A DNA stretch of 64,000 nt from positions 968,884 to 1,032,883 of the forward strand of contig JACDOX010000141.1 in NCBI GenBank assembly GCA_014549065.1, read 5' to 3'. The notes beneath the pieces are model-generated. The model made no database searches. It was not told the DNA's origin and was given only the letters and a program-made list of their open reading frames with translations. Origin of the DNA: Cardinalis cardinalis. Taxonomy: Eukaryota > Chordata > Aves > Passeriformes > Cardinalidae. Position 1 is the stretch's first letter. Every line of letters begins with the position of its first letter. Below, one piece after another: positions 1-10,833 of the stretch. Both the position numbers and the translations under genes were made by a program.

Positions 1-2422
1 TCAGAAATCAGGGCTTAAGAGTGACATAAGATCCAGCTATTACAAAAGTACAGGGGCTGGGAACTGCCTTTTGAAAAAAAACAGATTTAATTATATGCTT
101 GTGCACATTTTGAAAGCAGAGCTTTGATGTGTAGGTCAAAGAACTGCACTTAAATGTTGGGACACATCTCTGAATTAAAACCACCTCACTTTTCTCAGTA
201 TCCATTGTGGCTCTGTTTTTCTCATGATAACACTAATGTTTCAGGTATTTGGATTGAACCATCTGGGAATGCAGAGCATGCGTGAATGCACATAAAAGCA
301 GTCTCTAAAATAAAGGTTACTACTTTTCCAAATGTTTTCTATTTTTTTTTTTTTTTGTTAAATGTAACATGGTGTTTCCAGGTAAAGGATACTTAGAATT
401 TATGTGCAAAGTGAAGGAAGAAATGGAGGGTGAGTTAAATAGGTTGTATATCAGCTCTTTAAAAAGATAAAACTTGTTTCAGTTATCCTGCTCCCTAAAG
501 CAGCTTTGTTTTTTTAGCAAAAACTTGTACTGAGTCATAGGCTGATGTAAATAGGCATACCTTTCTTGACTTCCATATTTTTCCCCAGTTATATTATTTT
601 TAAAATTTATTTACTCATTATTTTTAAGAGCTATTACCCCTGTACAGGACCTAAAATATTTCCTCAAGAAAAGATTATNATCTGATGAACAATCTTTCAC
701 ATATTAACTACCCTACATTATTGTCTTGTATGATAGTCTTGGGGACAAGCCATCTGTGCTTTACAAATATTCTGGCAACATTAANAAAATATTCACAGAG
801 TGTTCTTGCTTACTGAATACACAAAACAATTATTGCTAGTTAGTCCTTCTGTATAAAATGTTCCACAATATACTATCCAGTTGCAACCATAAAGTCAGCC
901 TTTTCTCTACAGGGCGTTATATAAGATTATCACTATTTCTGCATGCACTTTTCTTGGAATGGGAGATTTTTATTGTAGCTGTGCATAATGGTTANCAAAT
1001 TTTGCCTTTCATAATCCTTTTTACGTATTTTCATTAAAGGTTAGGCATGCTGCCTTTAAATTTCATTGATTTGCCCTAAACTAAAGGTTTTTGACAAGAT
1101 TGTTAGCGAAATAAGGAAGTATGAGGTGCGAAAACACAAGGCAAGAGCNGATTGAAATAGTCATAGAAGATTTAAGCTTTATTCTCTCCATATTCCCTCT
1201 TTTCTTCTTCTACAAGTAGAATGCATTGTTCCATTAATATTGTTCAATGAATAAACACAGTGAAGTAATGACATCTACTAAGATGTGAATATAAGCTCCC
1301 ATCTCATTTAACTGTTCTACCCTTATTCTTCAACTTGACTTTTGTTACTTATCTGGCCAGGGTGTAGATATTTCTTCTCTTTGATAACATTTTTTTCTGC
1401 GAAGACCCAATTAGGTAAATGTTTGGAAATATAATATACCTGTNGAAATTTGGCAAAATAAACTCTTCAAGAAAAATCAATACTTAGATTGAATTAAATG
1501 ATGAGCATTGCAATAATGAAATCTTCTTTGTAAACAAGTAAATTGCTAATAATATTGATTGTTACAAAGGTAGCATTTTCCACAGGATGAATTGCAGTAA
1601 AACAGATAGCTATTTATCCAGTGCTTATTTTTTTAAGGATTTATGAAAGCCTCTCACTAATCAAACGGAAACTGAAATAGATCTAAGGCTATATAACATA
1701 CAATGCAACGCCATGCTGCACACAGGACTAGTGCTCTATNGGCTGGAATCAGACCAACATCAAACCAGGAACCCACAGTGTTGTTTGTGGGGTATATTAG
1801 AAGCAAATAGGAANAGGATTTGATATTATTCTTCCAGAAACATATTTTAGGACAGCATGAATTGTCCTTTGAAAGTGACTGCAACCGGTGACTTTCTCTA
1901 CAGAAAGACTGTAGAAAAACAAAAAAAGTCAACAGTTTAGCCTGGACAAGAGGATACTANGTTTAATAAAATTATCCCATCTTAATGTATGATACAAAAA
2001 TTTTAAATTAATTTGAAGGCAAGGTATTTATAGACTTCTATGCACAGCTCAAAACTCAGTCTTAGGATNTGGGATGAGATTTTACATGTACATGACTGAT
2101 CTAAGAAGTCTATCATTGACAAGCAATAGGATGTGTAAATCTTGCTTAGANTGCAGTTTTAGAGTCCAGTTTTTATTCATGCAATCCTTAAGTACTATTT
2201 AGAAGCACAGACTGGCATGGAGGGGGGAGACTAACAATTTTTTTCTGCTAATCAGGGAGGCAAGGAGCATTAACATTTTAAAGTTAATTCAAACCTAAGT
2301 TTCTTTTTTGTCACACTTTAGCAAACACACCTGAATGCTTCTCAGGGCACTTTGATTTATTTTCATGGGATGCTACATGAATGCCTTATAAGGAATGTAA
2401 AATATTGCCAACTATTGTTTAN
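1..2422. other. AT-rich non-coding DNA, no gene seen
   Basis: No recognisable exon, RNA gene or repeat was found. The open frames here are below 100 codons and resemble no known protein. A run of about 16 T lies near 341-356. Several isolated Ns are present. Unrecognised old repeats cannot be excluded by eye. Confidence 0.6.
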
Positions 2423-2565
2423 AGATCACAGAATNTTCTGAGATGGAAGGGACCCAGAAAGATAATCAAGTCCAACTCTTAAATTAATGGTGTATGCACG
2501 GATTGAACCCACACCTTTGGTNTTATTGGCACCATGCTNTAATCAACTGAGCTAATCTCAGGCTC
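2423..2565 (-). mobile_element. tRNA-Ile-derived SINE with CR1-like tail (TguSINE1-like)
   Basis: Read on the minus strand, the element begins near 2565 with a tRNA-like head. An A-box-like segment (TTAGCTCAGTTGATTA) lies at about 2541-2556. An AAT anticodon context (GCCAATAA) follows, then a B box (GGGTTCAATCC) at 2500-2510. This is the tRNA-Ile(AAT) layout. The head joins a tail containing GAGTTGGACTTGATTAT and GGGTCCCTTCC and ends in ATTCTGTGAT, which is the 3' end used by CR1 LINEs. Known biology: zebra-finch TguSINE1 is a tRNA-Ile SINE moved by CR1 machinery. Head and tail are both present, so the copy is nearly full length. Substitutions in the head and three Ns suggest it is not very young. 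It is a retroposed copy, not a working tRNA gene. I found no clear target-site duplication. Confidence 0.85.
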
Positions 2566-4258
2566 TTTATTCAGATGTTGGTCTAGTTGAAAATACAGTT
2601 TCTGAAGGGAATTATNAAGGCTCATTATAGTATTTTTAGTCTCTTCTGAATGCATTAATCTCCAAAATTTCAAGATAAAATATCCTACATTAATACAGTT
2701 TTCTCCGTTGTTTAGCCAATAGCATTTCAGGAGTTGAGTGGTTTCCTGAAATACAGCTGCTTTGTGAAAAAAAGCATAGAAGCTATGAGTCTTTTATTTT
2801 TCCAGTTCTACTGCCTTTGTTTCCTCTGTTGAATGTGTTTAGCTGTTCTAAAGAGCAGTATTGAAAGTTACAAATCAGAGGAGGAAACCATTGTTCCTTT
2901 AGAAAAGTGTCAGAAGTCAAATCTAGCAAATAATGAAAGTTCTGTAATCCATCTGATTTTTTTNGGATGAGTGAAATCCTTATGACATATGTTTCTGGAC
3001 AAGTCTGAAGATAATATCTTTTTTGAAATATATTTAAAGCTGTATTTGCTCTATTTACACTTTATTATTATTTTATCCTATTTGTGTCTTGCTCACAAAA
3101 AGAAAGGGAAAAGTTCTATATTTGAGGGTGTCAACATTTTTCACTGAATTTTTTTAATTCTCCTCAAATTACAGGAATGTATCTTTAGAAAATAATATTA
3201 ACTACAAGAGTACATTGATGTTGACAAATGTATCTTAGCCATTTATATTCATGTAAAAAAATATACTTTTTTTTTTTCTATTTTCTGTTCTTTTCACTGT
3301 GGTCTCTGCTCTCAAAAAATAAAAAAAAATAAAATTTCTGCTCTCAAAGTGAGAAAATAACTAGAGTTTGGTCCCATTTTCATGAGGAACAATTTCAGCA
3401 GTGGGCTTAGTTTAAATTTGCTGTATCATCTGTATAATGTTGCTTTTGTGGCATTATAAACTTCTCATGTGTACTGCCAGAAGACATAAAATGGCCCAGT
3501 GGCATATGTTATGTTCTTGCATCTGCCTAATTTTCGACTTGAAATACCACACAGCAATGTTTGTGATAAACTACACACAACAAGGTCAAAGCAGGTGCCT
3601 GCTGGGATGAGTAATCATCTTTATTTCATCATCTTATATCAACAGGTATCATGGAGACAAAGTAATAGCTTTTACGAGAGGAGCTTCATATGTACCTCTG
3701 AAAAGTTATGAGGCACAAGACAGAATCAACGAAGAGATAATGACTGTAGATATGCTACAGAGTGTCCCGCAGTTCAATTTACATTGCATCCTGAAGGGTA
3801 CTGTGTAGGAAGGACAGATTTTTCAAAACACATAGGCTTGAAAGTACTATTTAATCACTAATGCTCAAACTGTGTGNGCTGCTTTTAGAGTTCCCTCTCT
3901 GTAGAAGAAGCGTTTTTTTNGGTTTTTATTTGTAGTTAATTTACCTCTCTCTTTCCTCTCTGTTTTTTAAATAGCAAATATATGCATCCTCCAACACATA
4001 TTTCAACACTTGTGCAGCCCTAATTGTCACATGAAAACTGAAGTGGTTTTACATTACCTATAAGGAAAGTATTGTACCTCTATGTAATCTCTAATATGTA
4101 GGGAATTATTACATTACTGACATGGTGGATACTANAGTCAAATAAGTGGGTATAAGTAATACTTTAAGAGATAAGTGTTAATAGATGGAAAATGCATAAA
4201 TGCATCATTGCCTAAAATAGCATGGAGTAAAGAAAAAAAAAGTGAAATTGTTGTAGAA
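2566..4258. other. AT-rich non-coding DNA, no gene seen
   Basis: No gene or classifiable repeat was recognised. There are short A and T tracts near 3257-3340. The small open frame at 3499-3711 has no family resemblance and looks like chance. Confidence 0.55.
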
Positions 4259-4305
4259 AGCATCTGGATATGCAGCTCACAGGTTCAGCTGCATATCCAG
4301 ATGCT
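4259..4305. repeat. Perfect 19-bp inverted repeat (hairpin)
   Basis: The arms are 4259-4277 and 4287-4305, exact reverse complements around a 9-base centre (CACAGGTTC). One arm reads AGCATCTGGATATGCAGCT. The sequence could form a small cruciform or an RNA hairpin if transcribed. The stem is perfect and short, unlike most microRNA precursors, which carry bulges and are longer. It is not followed by a recognisable terminator or an RNA polymerase III box. Confidence 0.8.
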
Positions 4306-4559
4306 ATCAGCAAGTATGTGCTTTGTGAAGCACAACAGCATGACTTTTGAGTCAGCTCTAATGAACAAAACTGCTACTGAACTGTGCAAATACACAAGTC
4401 AAAGCCTTGTAAGACAGGAGAAGTGAAAATGAAAATGGAATTAGTTTTTAAAATTGGTAATAGTAATTGAAAGCATCATGAAAAACATGAAAAATCTATA
4501 GCACATGAACAGTTTTTGAAGACAATTACTCANTGAAATAAAAAATCAGCATGTTTTCA

Positions 4560-5130
4560 GGGCCAGTTGGTGTTAGAGAAAAATGTATTTGGCTGGACAG
4601 GGGCACTTGTTACCAGTTAGTGTCACCTGGACCTACCAGCCCCAGAGGCTGTAAGCCCACTGTGGTTCCTGGCACGGATGGCTCTGCTCACACACACACA
4701 GCCNGCCGTGCCATGTTTGGTCCCCAGTAGATGTCTGCTCTGTGCTCTTCCCCTTCCACAGGCACCTGCACTGGGGGTTTCACCTCTAGAGACACCCAGA
4801 CCCCATGGTGTCACGTGTCACCAGCAGCTGTCCANGACTACACTGGTCCCACTGATAGCCAGTTACTTCTGTGATCCTGCCTATGGGAAAGAGTTAGAAA
4901 TTTAATATATGATACGGTCTGTACTGACTAGCCTTGTGGAGCAGACAGCTAACCAACCATTCAACCAGATAACAACACAAGACCAGGTCTTTTTAATTCC
5001 CTTATGTCTCTTACTTTCCCACACGTATTCCTTACCAAACCAATTAGATCCTTCCCCCAAATATAGCCATAAGAATTCTTGTGAAATCCTGAAATACATT
5101 TTCTCTGCATCCCTTAATGTGTTTCACAGC
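4560..5130. mobile_element. Unclassified LTR-like retroelement fragment
   Basis: This stretch is clearly richer in G+C than its surroundings up to about 4870, then turns pyrimidine-rich. It loosely resembles 47170-47780: both have a block with CAGGCAC and ACACCCAGACC/CACACAGACC-type words, and both then reach a stretch like CCAATTAGATCCTTCCC (here) or CACCTAGATCCTCCC (there). The shared order suggests two old copies of one avian LTR family. I could not place clean TG...CA ends or target-site duplications, so class, strand and limits are uncertain. The open frames inside (4678-4905, 4909-5142 and their antisense partners) are probably by-products. Confidence 0.35.
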
Positions 5131-8083
5131 CTTAAGCACTGACTTCNCTCAAAATAAGAGGTGCTTCTTCACTGGCTCACTGTGATGTGTCCCACAGTAG
5201 GACAGGCTTTTCTGAGACAGCCACGGGGTAACCTGGACGGGCAAATCTTGCTCTAAGTCTTTAATTTGTTTGGCTGAATGACTNTGTGTCCCTGAGCATC
5301 TCTGCACTGCTGGAGATGAGCCTCTGATGGACTAATAGNGCCTGTGATGGGCTTGGGAGGAAGGTGAGGGTTTGTTTGAACCTCCTCACCTCAAATGTTA
5401 TCTCTGTGTTCTCCTTTGTGGGGAAGCAGATGAGCTTTTGTCACAAAACCTAGCAATGTATGGATGATGCAGCTGGATTTGACCAGCAGCCACTTGACCA
5501 GGCTTGTCTGGTGCNTATTGAGCAGGTAGGGAGCACATTCATGCTTTTATTTTTAGCATATTGGTCCTAAATATTTACATGGAATACTAATAAATACTTT
5601 TTTTGTACTATAGAAGTTACATACAGCTCTGCCAAGGATGCCTAAACAAAAGCGACCAATGAGAACCAAGCTGCACATCAGGTTTTAAACACGAAGTGTC
5701 TTGTCCCTAAAGAAGAAAACATAAAGGAAGGCTTTTCTACCATATGTGCCTCAAGCACACAAATTTAATTCTCTTTTCAATCTCCAGGTCGACCTGAAAT
5801 GATGTTTTTATAGATATCAACATTTTTCAACCAGAAGACAGGTAAGGAAAAAAAAAGATTAACTTTCAGAGTTTCCTTTCCCTGAGTGACAGGCANCTTA
5901 GTAGTGGGAGGAGACTATTTATGACATAAAATCAGAAAACAAGCTTCTTGGACATGCCATAACAATCCAAACTCTATCTTGCAACCACCATTGTGCCATC
6001 AAATACTTGTGACTAACATTGAAAGATGCCTGAGGAAAAAAAAAGAGGTTTTATTCTTTCCCAGGAGAATTAAATTGACTGCATATTTTAGTTCAGAAGA
6101 ATCTGAGAATTTTTTTTAATGAAAAGAAAAAGTGCTAATTGTGAGATGCAAACAAACTTGTCTTGAAAAGCAAGGAGCAATTGGGAGAAAAGATACAATG
6201 TAGTTGCAAAGTTCCCTTACTCTTGCAAGATTTCTTGACTTTTACAGAGAATAAAGCCTTCAAAATAAAAAAAAAATCTGTCTTGGTTTCCATGCATCAA
6301 CTGTTTTTAAGTGGACTGTGGCTTTTCAGACTTTGTCTACCTATAGCAAAATATTCTAGTTTGGTGAAGGCAGATTGCAGAGATTTTATGTCACTATTTT
6401 CAAAATAGGAACACCACACAAGAATGTTTCAAAAAAGAGCATGTAAAAACTAATGGAGTCCATGCAAGCCCATGCAGAATCTAGCAATATTTTCCCTAAT
6501 TTTTCTGGGGGGTAAATTGTTACGATGTATTTGAAAGAGTGTAATTGCATAAGAAAAATTTGTATGTGAACCAAGTCTAGTATAAAAGACTCCAGGGACC
6601 CATCTACTATGCTAAATTCTGTACTNTAAAAATGTAGTTAATCCTAGATTTCCTCTTATCCCAAGTGAATTGTATAATGGGCCTCTTTAGTTCTACAGCA
6701 AGAAATAAATTTTCTTTTTTTTTTTTTCTTAAAGATTGGTCAGACAAAAATCAAAAATTTAGTCCAGAAAATAACATTTCTGGAATATTTCCTCCATTCT
6801 GGGAGACAGAGAGGGAAAATGACAGGTCAGGTGACCTGTCACTCAAGAGGAAACTTCAATAACTACAGAAACCAGACGTTTTGGCAACAAGCCTCTGCCT
6901 ACATTAGGGTCCCAAAATAAGACTATGAGACAAACCAATGATTGTGGCAAGAGGTGCCAAATGGGAATTTTTCTGGAAGGCCAGAAAAGTCAAGGTATTC
7001 TAACACTCTGCCTTAAATCTGAAGAAAATTGAAGTTGTTTAGACACCCATTGCTTTAATTTCCATTGAAAAATAGCTTTGGGCCCAAAGACTGAATTGAA
7101 TTTTGATTCATATTAGGCCCTGGAGTTGGAGCTATATGAAGGGGCAGATATGTGCAGAACCAGCTGGATTTCTTACCGTTTTATCAAATACAGTTTGTGA
7201 ACATCATAAATGATACAAAAGGCTTCCTTATGCCCTAACTGGAGTTTTCAATGGTTACCCTGTATCCAAGCAGTTGATGCAGCTTATGTCTGGTTGCACA
7301 ATACGTGAAATTACAGATAAAACATTCAATTTAAACCAACATTACAATTGTGCTATTTTTACAAGAGTGTCTGACCCAGTGTGTGTGAGATTAATCAAGT
7401 GGTTTCTTGCAGGAAAAGCACATAGGAAAAGGAAGAAATTTTGATAAAGAATAAATTCGTATTTTGCTTCTTCCCAAGTTATTGCAAATAATCTTACCAT
7501 AGATACAACCTATCCACAACATATCAAGTGTCTGATCTATGTATGTAAGAATGTTCATGTTCCCACAGAGAATCACAGAGAAAGGTTCTTTGTATCATTC
7601 AAAAATGAGAAAATCCCTAATTTTTCTTCAAATCTCTCTTTGAACCATTTTGGACACTCTGTCTTAAATGTTGTCAGATTTTACAGGGAGAAAATTCTCT
7701 TTTTCAAGAGTAAATAATTTAAAAAAATAAAGTACTTTTATATTTTAATGCCACAAACAGTGTCACTAGTATGAGTTCATGAAAAATCAGGAAGTTTCTC
7801 CATATATCCCAGGTGAAACAAGTGAGTCAAACCTCAACTGGCTGCAAGAANTGCTGTTGCAGTTTTCCAGCTGTGGGGAGCTCACTGCAGATTCAGCAAG
7901 CCCGTGTGACATTATGCTTATTCTTCTTTGGGAAAATAATTTAAAAGCTCAGGTTTCATATATTTCTAGTCCACAGTTTATTATATTTCACATGGGAAAA
8001 TGCACCTCAACTTTCCAAAATGTCTTTAACAACCAATATATGAATAACAAAAACCAATTCAGTACACAGTTGTTTTACAAGCC
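5131..8083. other. Non-coding DNA, no gene seen
   Basis: No exon or classifiable repeat was recognised, apart from a short palindrome at 6821-6840 (listed separately) and A/T runs near 6712-6730. The stretch 5160-5460 is a little richer in G+C but shows no identifiable element. Confidence 0.5.
6821..6840. repeat. 20-bp palindrome with nuclear-receptor-like half-sites
   Basis: GACAGGTCA and TGACCTGTC are exact reverse complements separated by GG. The core is AGGTCA-GG-TGACCT, two consensus nuclear-receptor half-sites facing each other with a 2-base spacer. The classical oestrogen-response element uses a 3-base spacer, so this is not a textbook site. The palindrome is visible; a binding function is only a possibility. 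Confidence 0.6.
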
Positions 8084-8107
8084 AAAAAAAAAAAAAAAAA
8101 AAAAAAA
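8084..8107 (+). repeat. Poly(A) tract
   Basis: A run of 24 A immediately precedes the telomeric repeat, with a single T between them. No recognisable retroposon body lies upstream, so I cannot tell whether this is a retroposed tail or simple sequence. Confidence 0.85.
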
Positions 8108-8108
8108 T

Positions 8109-8149
8109 CCTAACCCTAACCCTAACCCTAACCCTAACCCTAACCCTAA
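8109..8149 (-). repeat. Interstitial telomeric repeat (TTAGGG)n
   Basis: The plus strand reads CC followed by uninterrupted TAACCC units, close to seven copies, so the G-rich TTAGGG strand is the minus strand. All visible units are perfect. The tract runs directly into a 38-base N gap, so its full length is unknown. Vertebrate telomeres use this repeat. Internal copies are usually ascribed to double-strand-break repair involving telomerase, to ancient chromosome fusion, or to misassembly. Confidence 0.9.
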
Positions 8150-8187
8150 NNNNNNNNNNNNNNNNNNNNNNNNNNNNNNNNNNNNNN
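8150..8187. other. Assembly gap (38 N)
   Basis: A run of 38 Ns separates the telomeric tract from an A-rich tract. The gap may hide more telomeric repeats or an assembly join. Confidence 0.95.
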
Positions 8188-8198
8188 TCTGTGGTCGC

Positions 8199-8225
8199 AA
8201 AAAAGAAAAAAAAAAAAAAAAAAAA
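8199..8225 (+). repeat. A-rich tract after the gap
   Basis: About 27 bases of A with one G. With 8084-8107 it places A-rich sequence on both sides of the telomeric tract and gap. Confidence 0.8.
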
Positions 8226-9135
8226 TAACATCCCTCTTCATCTTAACAATTTATTTAAGATTACCTAAAATAATACATGGAATTTATCTGTGAAAGAAAA
8301 TTCAATGAAAAATACAACATTTGAACAGTAACTCAAAACTCTTAAGTGCAACTTTTGAATGGGAATACAAAACAGTAGCCACCTTTATAATGTCTGCAAG
8401 ACAGGCATTCTTTTATAATTAAAAAAAGGAGAATATGGCTAGCAGAAGGAGACAATCTCTTGCAAGCTGAAAGTCTGCTCACTGACTAATGCACCCCTCC
8501 TATTTTAAAATAACATGATAAGCTAAAATTATTATTTTTATTACAATAATTGTTCCATAAATATCATCCATATGTGAAATATGTGAGTTCATGTAACAAG
8601 GAGACCTTTTGAAGTAAATAGGAAATGTGACGAAGTAATAAGCACAGTATAGCAATTTAAGACAAAGTACCTGGTAACCAGACAGATGAGCTATANCAGA
8701 TGATGCCTAAGTAGTGGCAGAAAAAAGCTGTGTCAGGCTGTACCTCTGTAACTTTAAAGGATCTTTTCCACAATGTCTACTGACTGGGAGTTTAAAAGCT
8801 CTATTTCCATTTCCTGTGTTGTTGTAAATATAAGTTGACTTTAATGGATGAAATTTTCTGGGAGAAAGCCAGGAACTTGAGTAACAGTATTTGTTCCAGA
8901 GCTGCTTGATACCTACCTTCCTGCACTGTGAGAGGAACCACTTCAGCTTTTCAAATACAATTTTACTAGACAGTACACCAGTTACCCTGCTTTATAGACT
9001 GACAGCAGCAGTGATAAAAAGAATAGCAGTGAAGAAAATATCAGCAATCACATTTGCTATAGTTTTGACTGATATTCCAGAAAGCCTAAGGAATAAATGC
9101 ACAATGGAGGCTTGTAATGTGGGGTTTTTTTAGGT
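8226..9135. other. Non-coding DNA, no gene seen
   Basis: No recognisable exon or repeat. The 80-codon open frame at 8891-9133 has no domain I recognise. Confidence 0.55.
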
Positions 9136-9229
9136 TTTATTACTTCTTGCCATTTCATATGCTTTTTGTATACAGGACCCATGAATACATATAGCTAGCA
9201 TAGCTTATATACTGCTTTACACCTGGAAG
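9136..9229 (+). repeat. Left arm of a perfect 94-bp inverted repeat
   Basis: This 94-base arm begins TTTATTACTTCTTGCC and ends TTACACCTGGAAG. By base-by-base reading it is the exact reverse complement of 10740-10833, and matching stops at both edges. The arm is unique sequence, not simple repeat. Its outer end does not resemble the termini of hAT, mariner or piggyBac elements, and I see no matching target-site duplication outside the arms. Confidence 0.9.
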
Positions 9230-9914
9230 CACCTTAGAGAAGAAAGAATTCTGACAAAGAAAACAGACTTAAAAACATTTAGAGTTCACAGCTTTATAAT
9301 ATCACTGCTAACATAGCATTTTTGGAAATATCAGTTATGGCTGAAAAGGATTGTACAAGAATCAAGCAGGACTTTCATGATTCTTGATGTTTACCTTTCC
9401 CCGCTGTCTTCCTAAGAAACACTTTTGTATTTAGATTGAATTTTAATTAGTAATTTCATGTTCATTCTCCAGGTTGGCATTCTATTTTGAAAGATGTTTG
9501 TGTTAACTGGAAAGGACTCCAAATGGGAAGACCAAAATGACATGAGAAGGAAGGAAAGGGTTTTTGTTATCTATAGTATTCATAAAACTACATTCACTTG
9601 CAGTTACAGCTGTTTGTCAAAACCACACAGTAGAAGGGAAAAATACCTGGTCATAGCCACAGAATCAATCAAGGCATGGTCATCTGAACATTCACTGAAT
9701 CAGTAGTTTTAGCTGACTTGCTGTTTCACTAATTGCTTCATTTATTTTCCTCAAAGTTTCTTCATATCTACTTAATTCCATTTTATACTCTCTTCTGACC
9801 CTGTTACCCTGTTTACTTTACTTCCAGTGTTTATTGTCCCTGAAGTAAATTATTAAAGAAAGAGATACGAAAAAGATAGTAAATTAATGTTTATTGCCTC
9901 ACTGCGGCTCCCTC
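9230..9914. other. Loop of the inverted repeat, left part; no gene seen
   Basis: Ordinary AT-rich sequence lies between the left arm and the probable LTR. The 70-codon open frame at 9494-9706 shows no transposase-like motif. Confidence 0.5.
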
Positions 9915-10345
9915 TGTTATGAATAAAGTTAGCTTTTGTAGGCGGGGTTATGAATTGTTACTTAATGTAATAAATTGTTATTCTTAATTTATGTAATAAG
10001 TTATGGAGTAATAAGTTATGGAGTTAAGTGTGCTGTAATAGGAATGTGTGCCCACTAGAGAAGATGTGAGGGAATTTTCCAGAACACTACCTCATGAGAC
10101 AATGACATTAACATGAAGTATGATTGGAAGACTAATGATTGGCCAGAAATGCACCATCTTATGGACCAACCAACAACCAAGAAAAGGACCAATGAAGAGG
10201 NGGATTGAGAGTGCTCCAATCCCGTGGCTTTAAGAGACTTTAAATCCCCGGGTGCCGAGCACCTGCGTCTTTGCAGAAGGGATGTCCCAGGAAGTGCCCT
10301 GTGTAGCACACAGTATTGTTAATTTCTAACTGTGAAGGGCTATGT
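9915..10345 (+). mobile_element. Probable solo LTR of an endogenous retrovirus
   Basis: The stretch starts TGTTATGAATAAAG and has repeated TTATG/TAATAAG-type words at the 5' side. CCAAT boxes follow at about 10189-10193 and 10216-10220, then a TATA-like TTTAAAT at 10239-10245 and a G+C-richer segment (CCCCGGGTGCCGAGCACC). That order fits U3 then R of an LTR, and the 5' end resembles passerine ERVL-type LTRs as I remember them. No gag, pol or env sequence adjoins it, so it would be a solo LTR. The 3' end is uncertain, and no target-site duplication was found. It lies inside the 94-bp inverted repeat. The alternative is another dispersed repeat with a promoter-like layout. Confidence 0.5.
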
Positions 10346-10739
10346 AGGACCACACTTACCCTGGGGTCTTGTCTTTGGTTGTCCTGACTTTCAATACNCA
10401 GGCCCAAGCCTTTTAAAAGATCTTGGCTTCATCTCACCTGTTCATACCACCTCTATGAGCCAACTCCCATTTCCTTTCTCTACCCACTGAAGTTTAATAG
10501 AGGAACACTTTCTGGTACTTTATATGCTACCCAGCACCATGGAGGCTTGTTTTGAACTGCCTCTTAATTATTTCTATAAGAATGATCCAAAATTAGTACA
10601 ATTTACATGAATTTAATATCTTAAAAAGCCAGCAATCAGATTTATGGCCTCCAGGTCCCAGTCTTCAAGTTCTGAACTGGAATATTCTTATCTTATATTT
10701 CCTTTTTTTGTTTTTTTCCTGTTTATTTTGTCATGATTC
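10346..10739. other. Loop of the inverted repeat, right part; no gene seen
   Basis: Sequence between the probable LTR and the right arm. No coding frame or motif was recognised; a T-rich stretch lies near 10701-10730. Confidence 0.5.
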
Positions 10740-10833
10740 CTTCCAGGTGTAAAGCAGTATATAAGCTATGCTAGCTATATGTATTCATGGGTCCTGTATA
10801 CAAAAAGCATATGAAATGGCAAGAAGTAATAAA
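10740..10833 (-). repeat. Right arm of a perfect 94-bp inverted repeat
   Basis: Exact reverse complement of 9136-9229, separated from it by 1510 bases. The arms carry no N and no mismatch, while the flanking DNA has scattered ambiguous bases. This points to a recent inverted duplication, ongoing gene conversion between the arms, or an assembly artefact. Confidence 0.9.

Noticed and set aside
2490..2560. tRNA-Ile gene
   Set aside because: The tRNA-like head is fused to a CR1 tail and has substitutions and Ns, so it is a SINE.
7779..8228. 149-codon open frame
   Set aside because: It crosses the poly(A) tract, the telomeric repeat and the N gap; the NPNPNP and poly-K segments are translated simple repeat.
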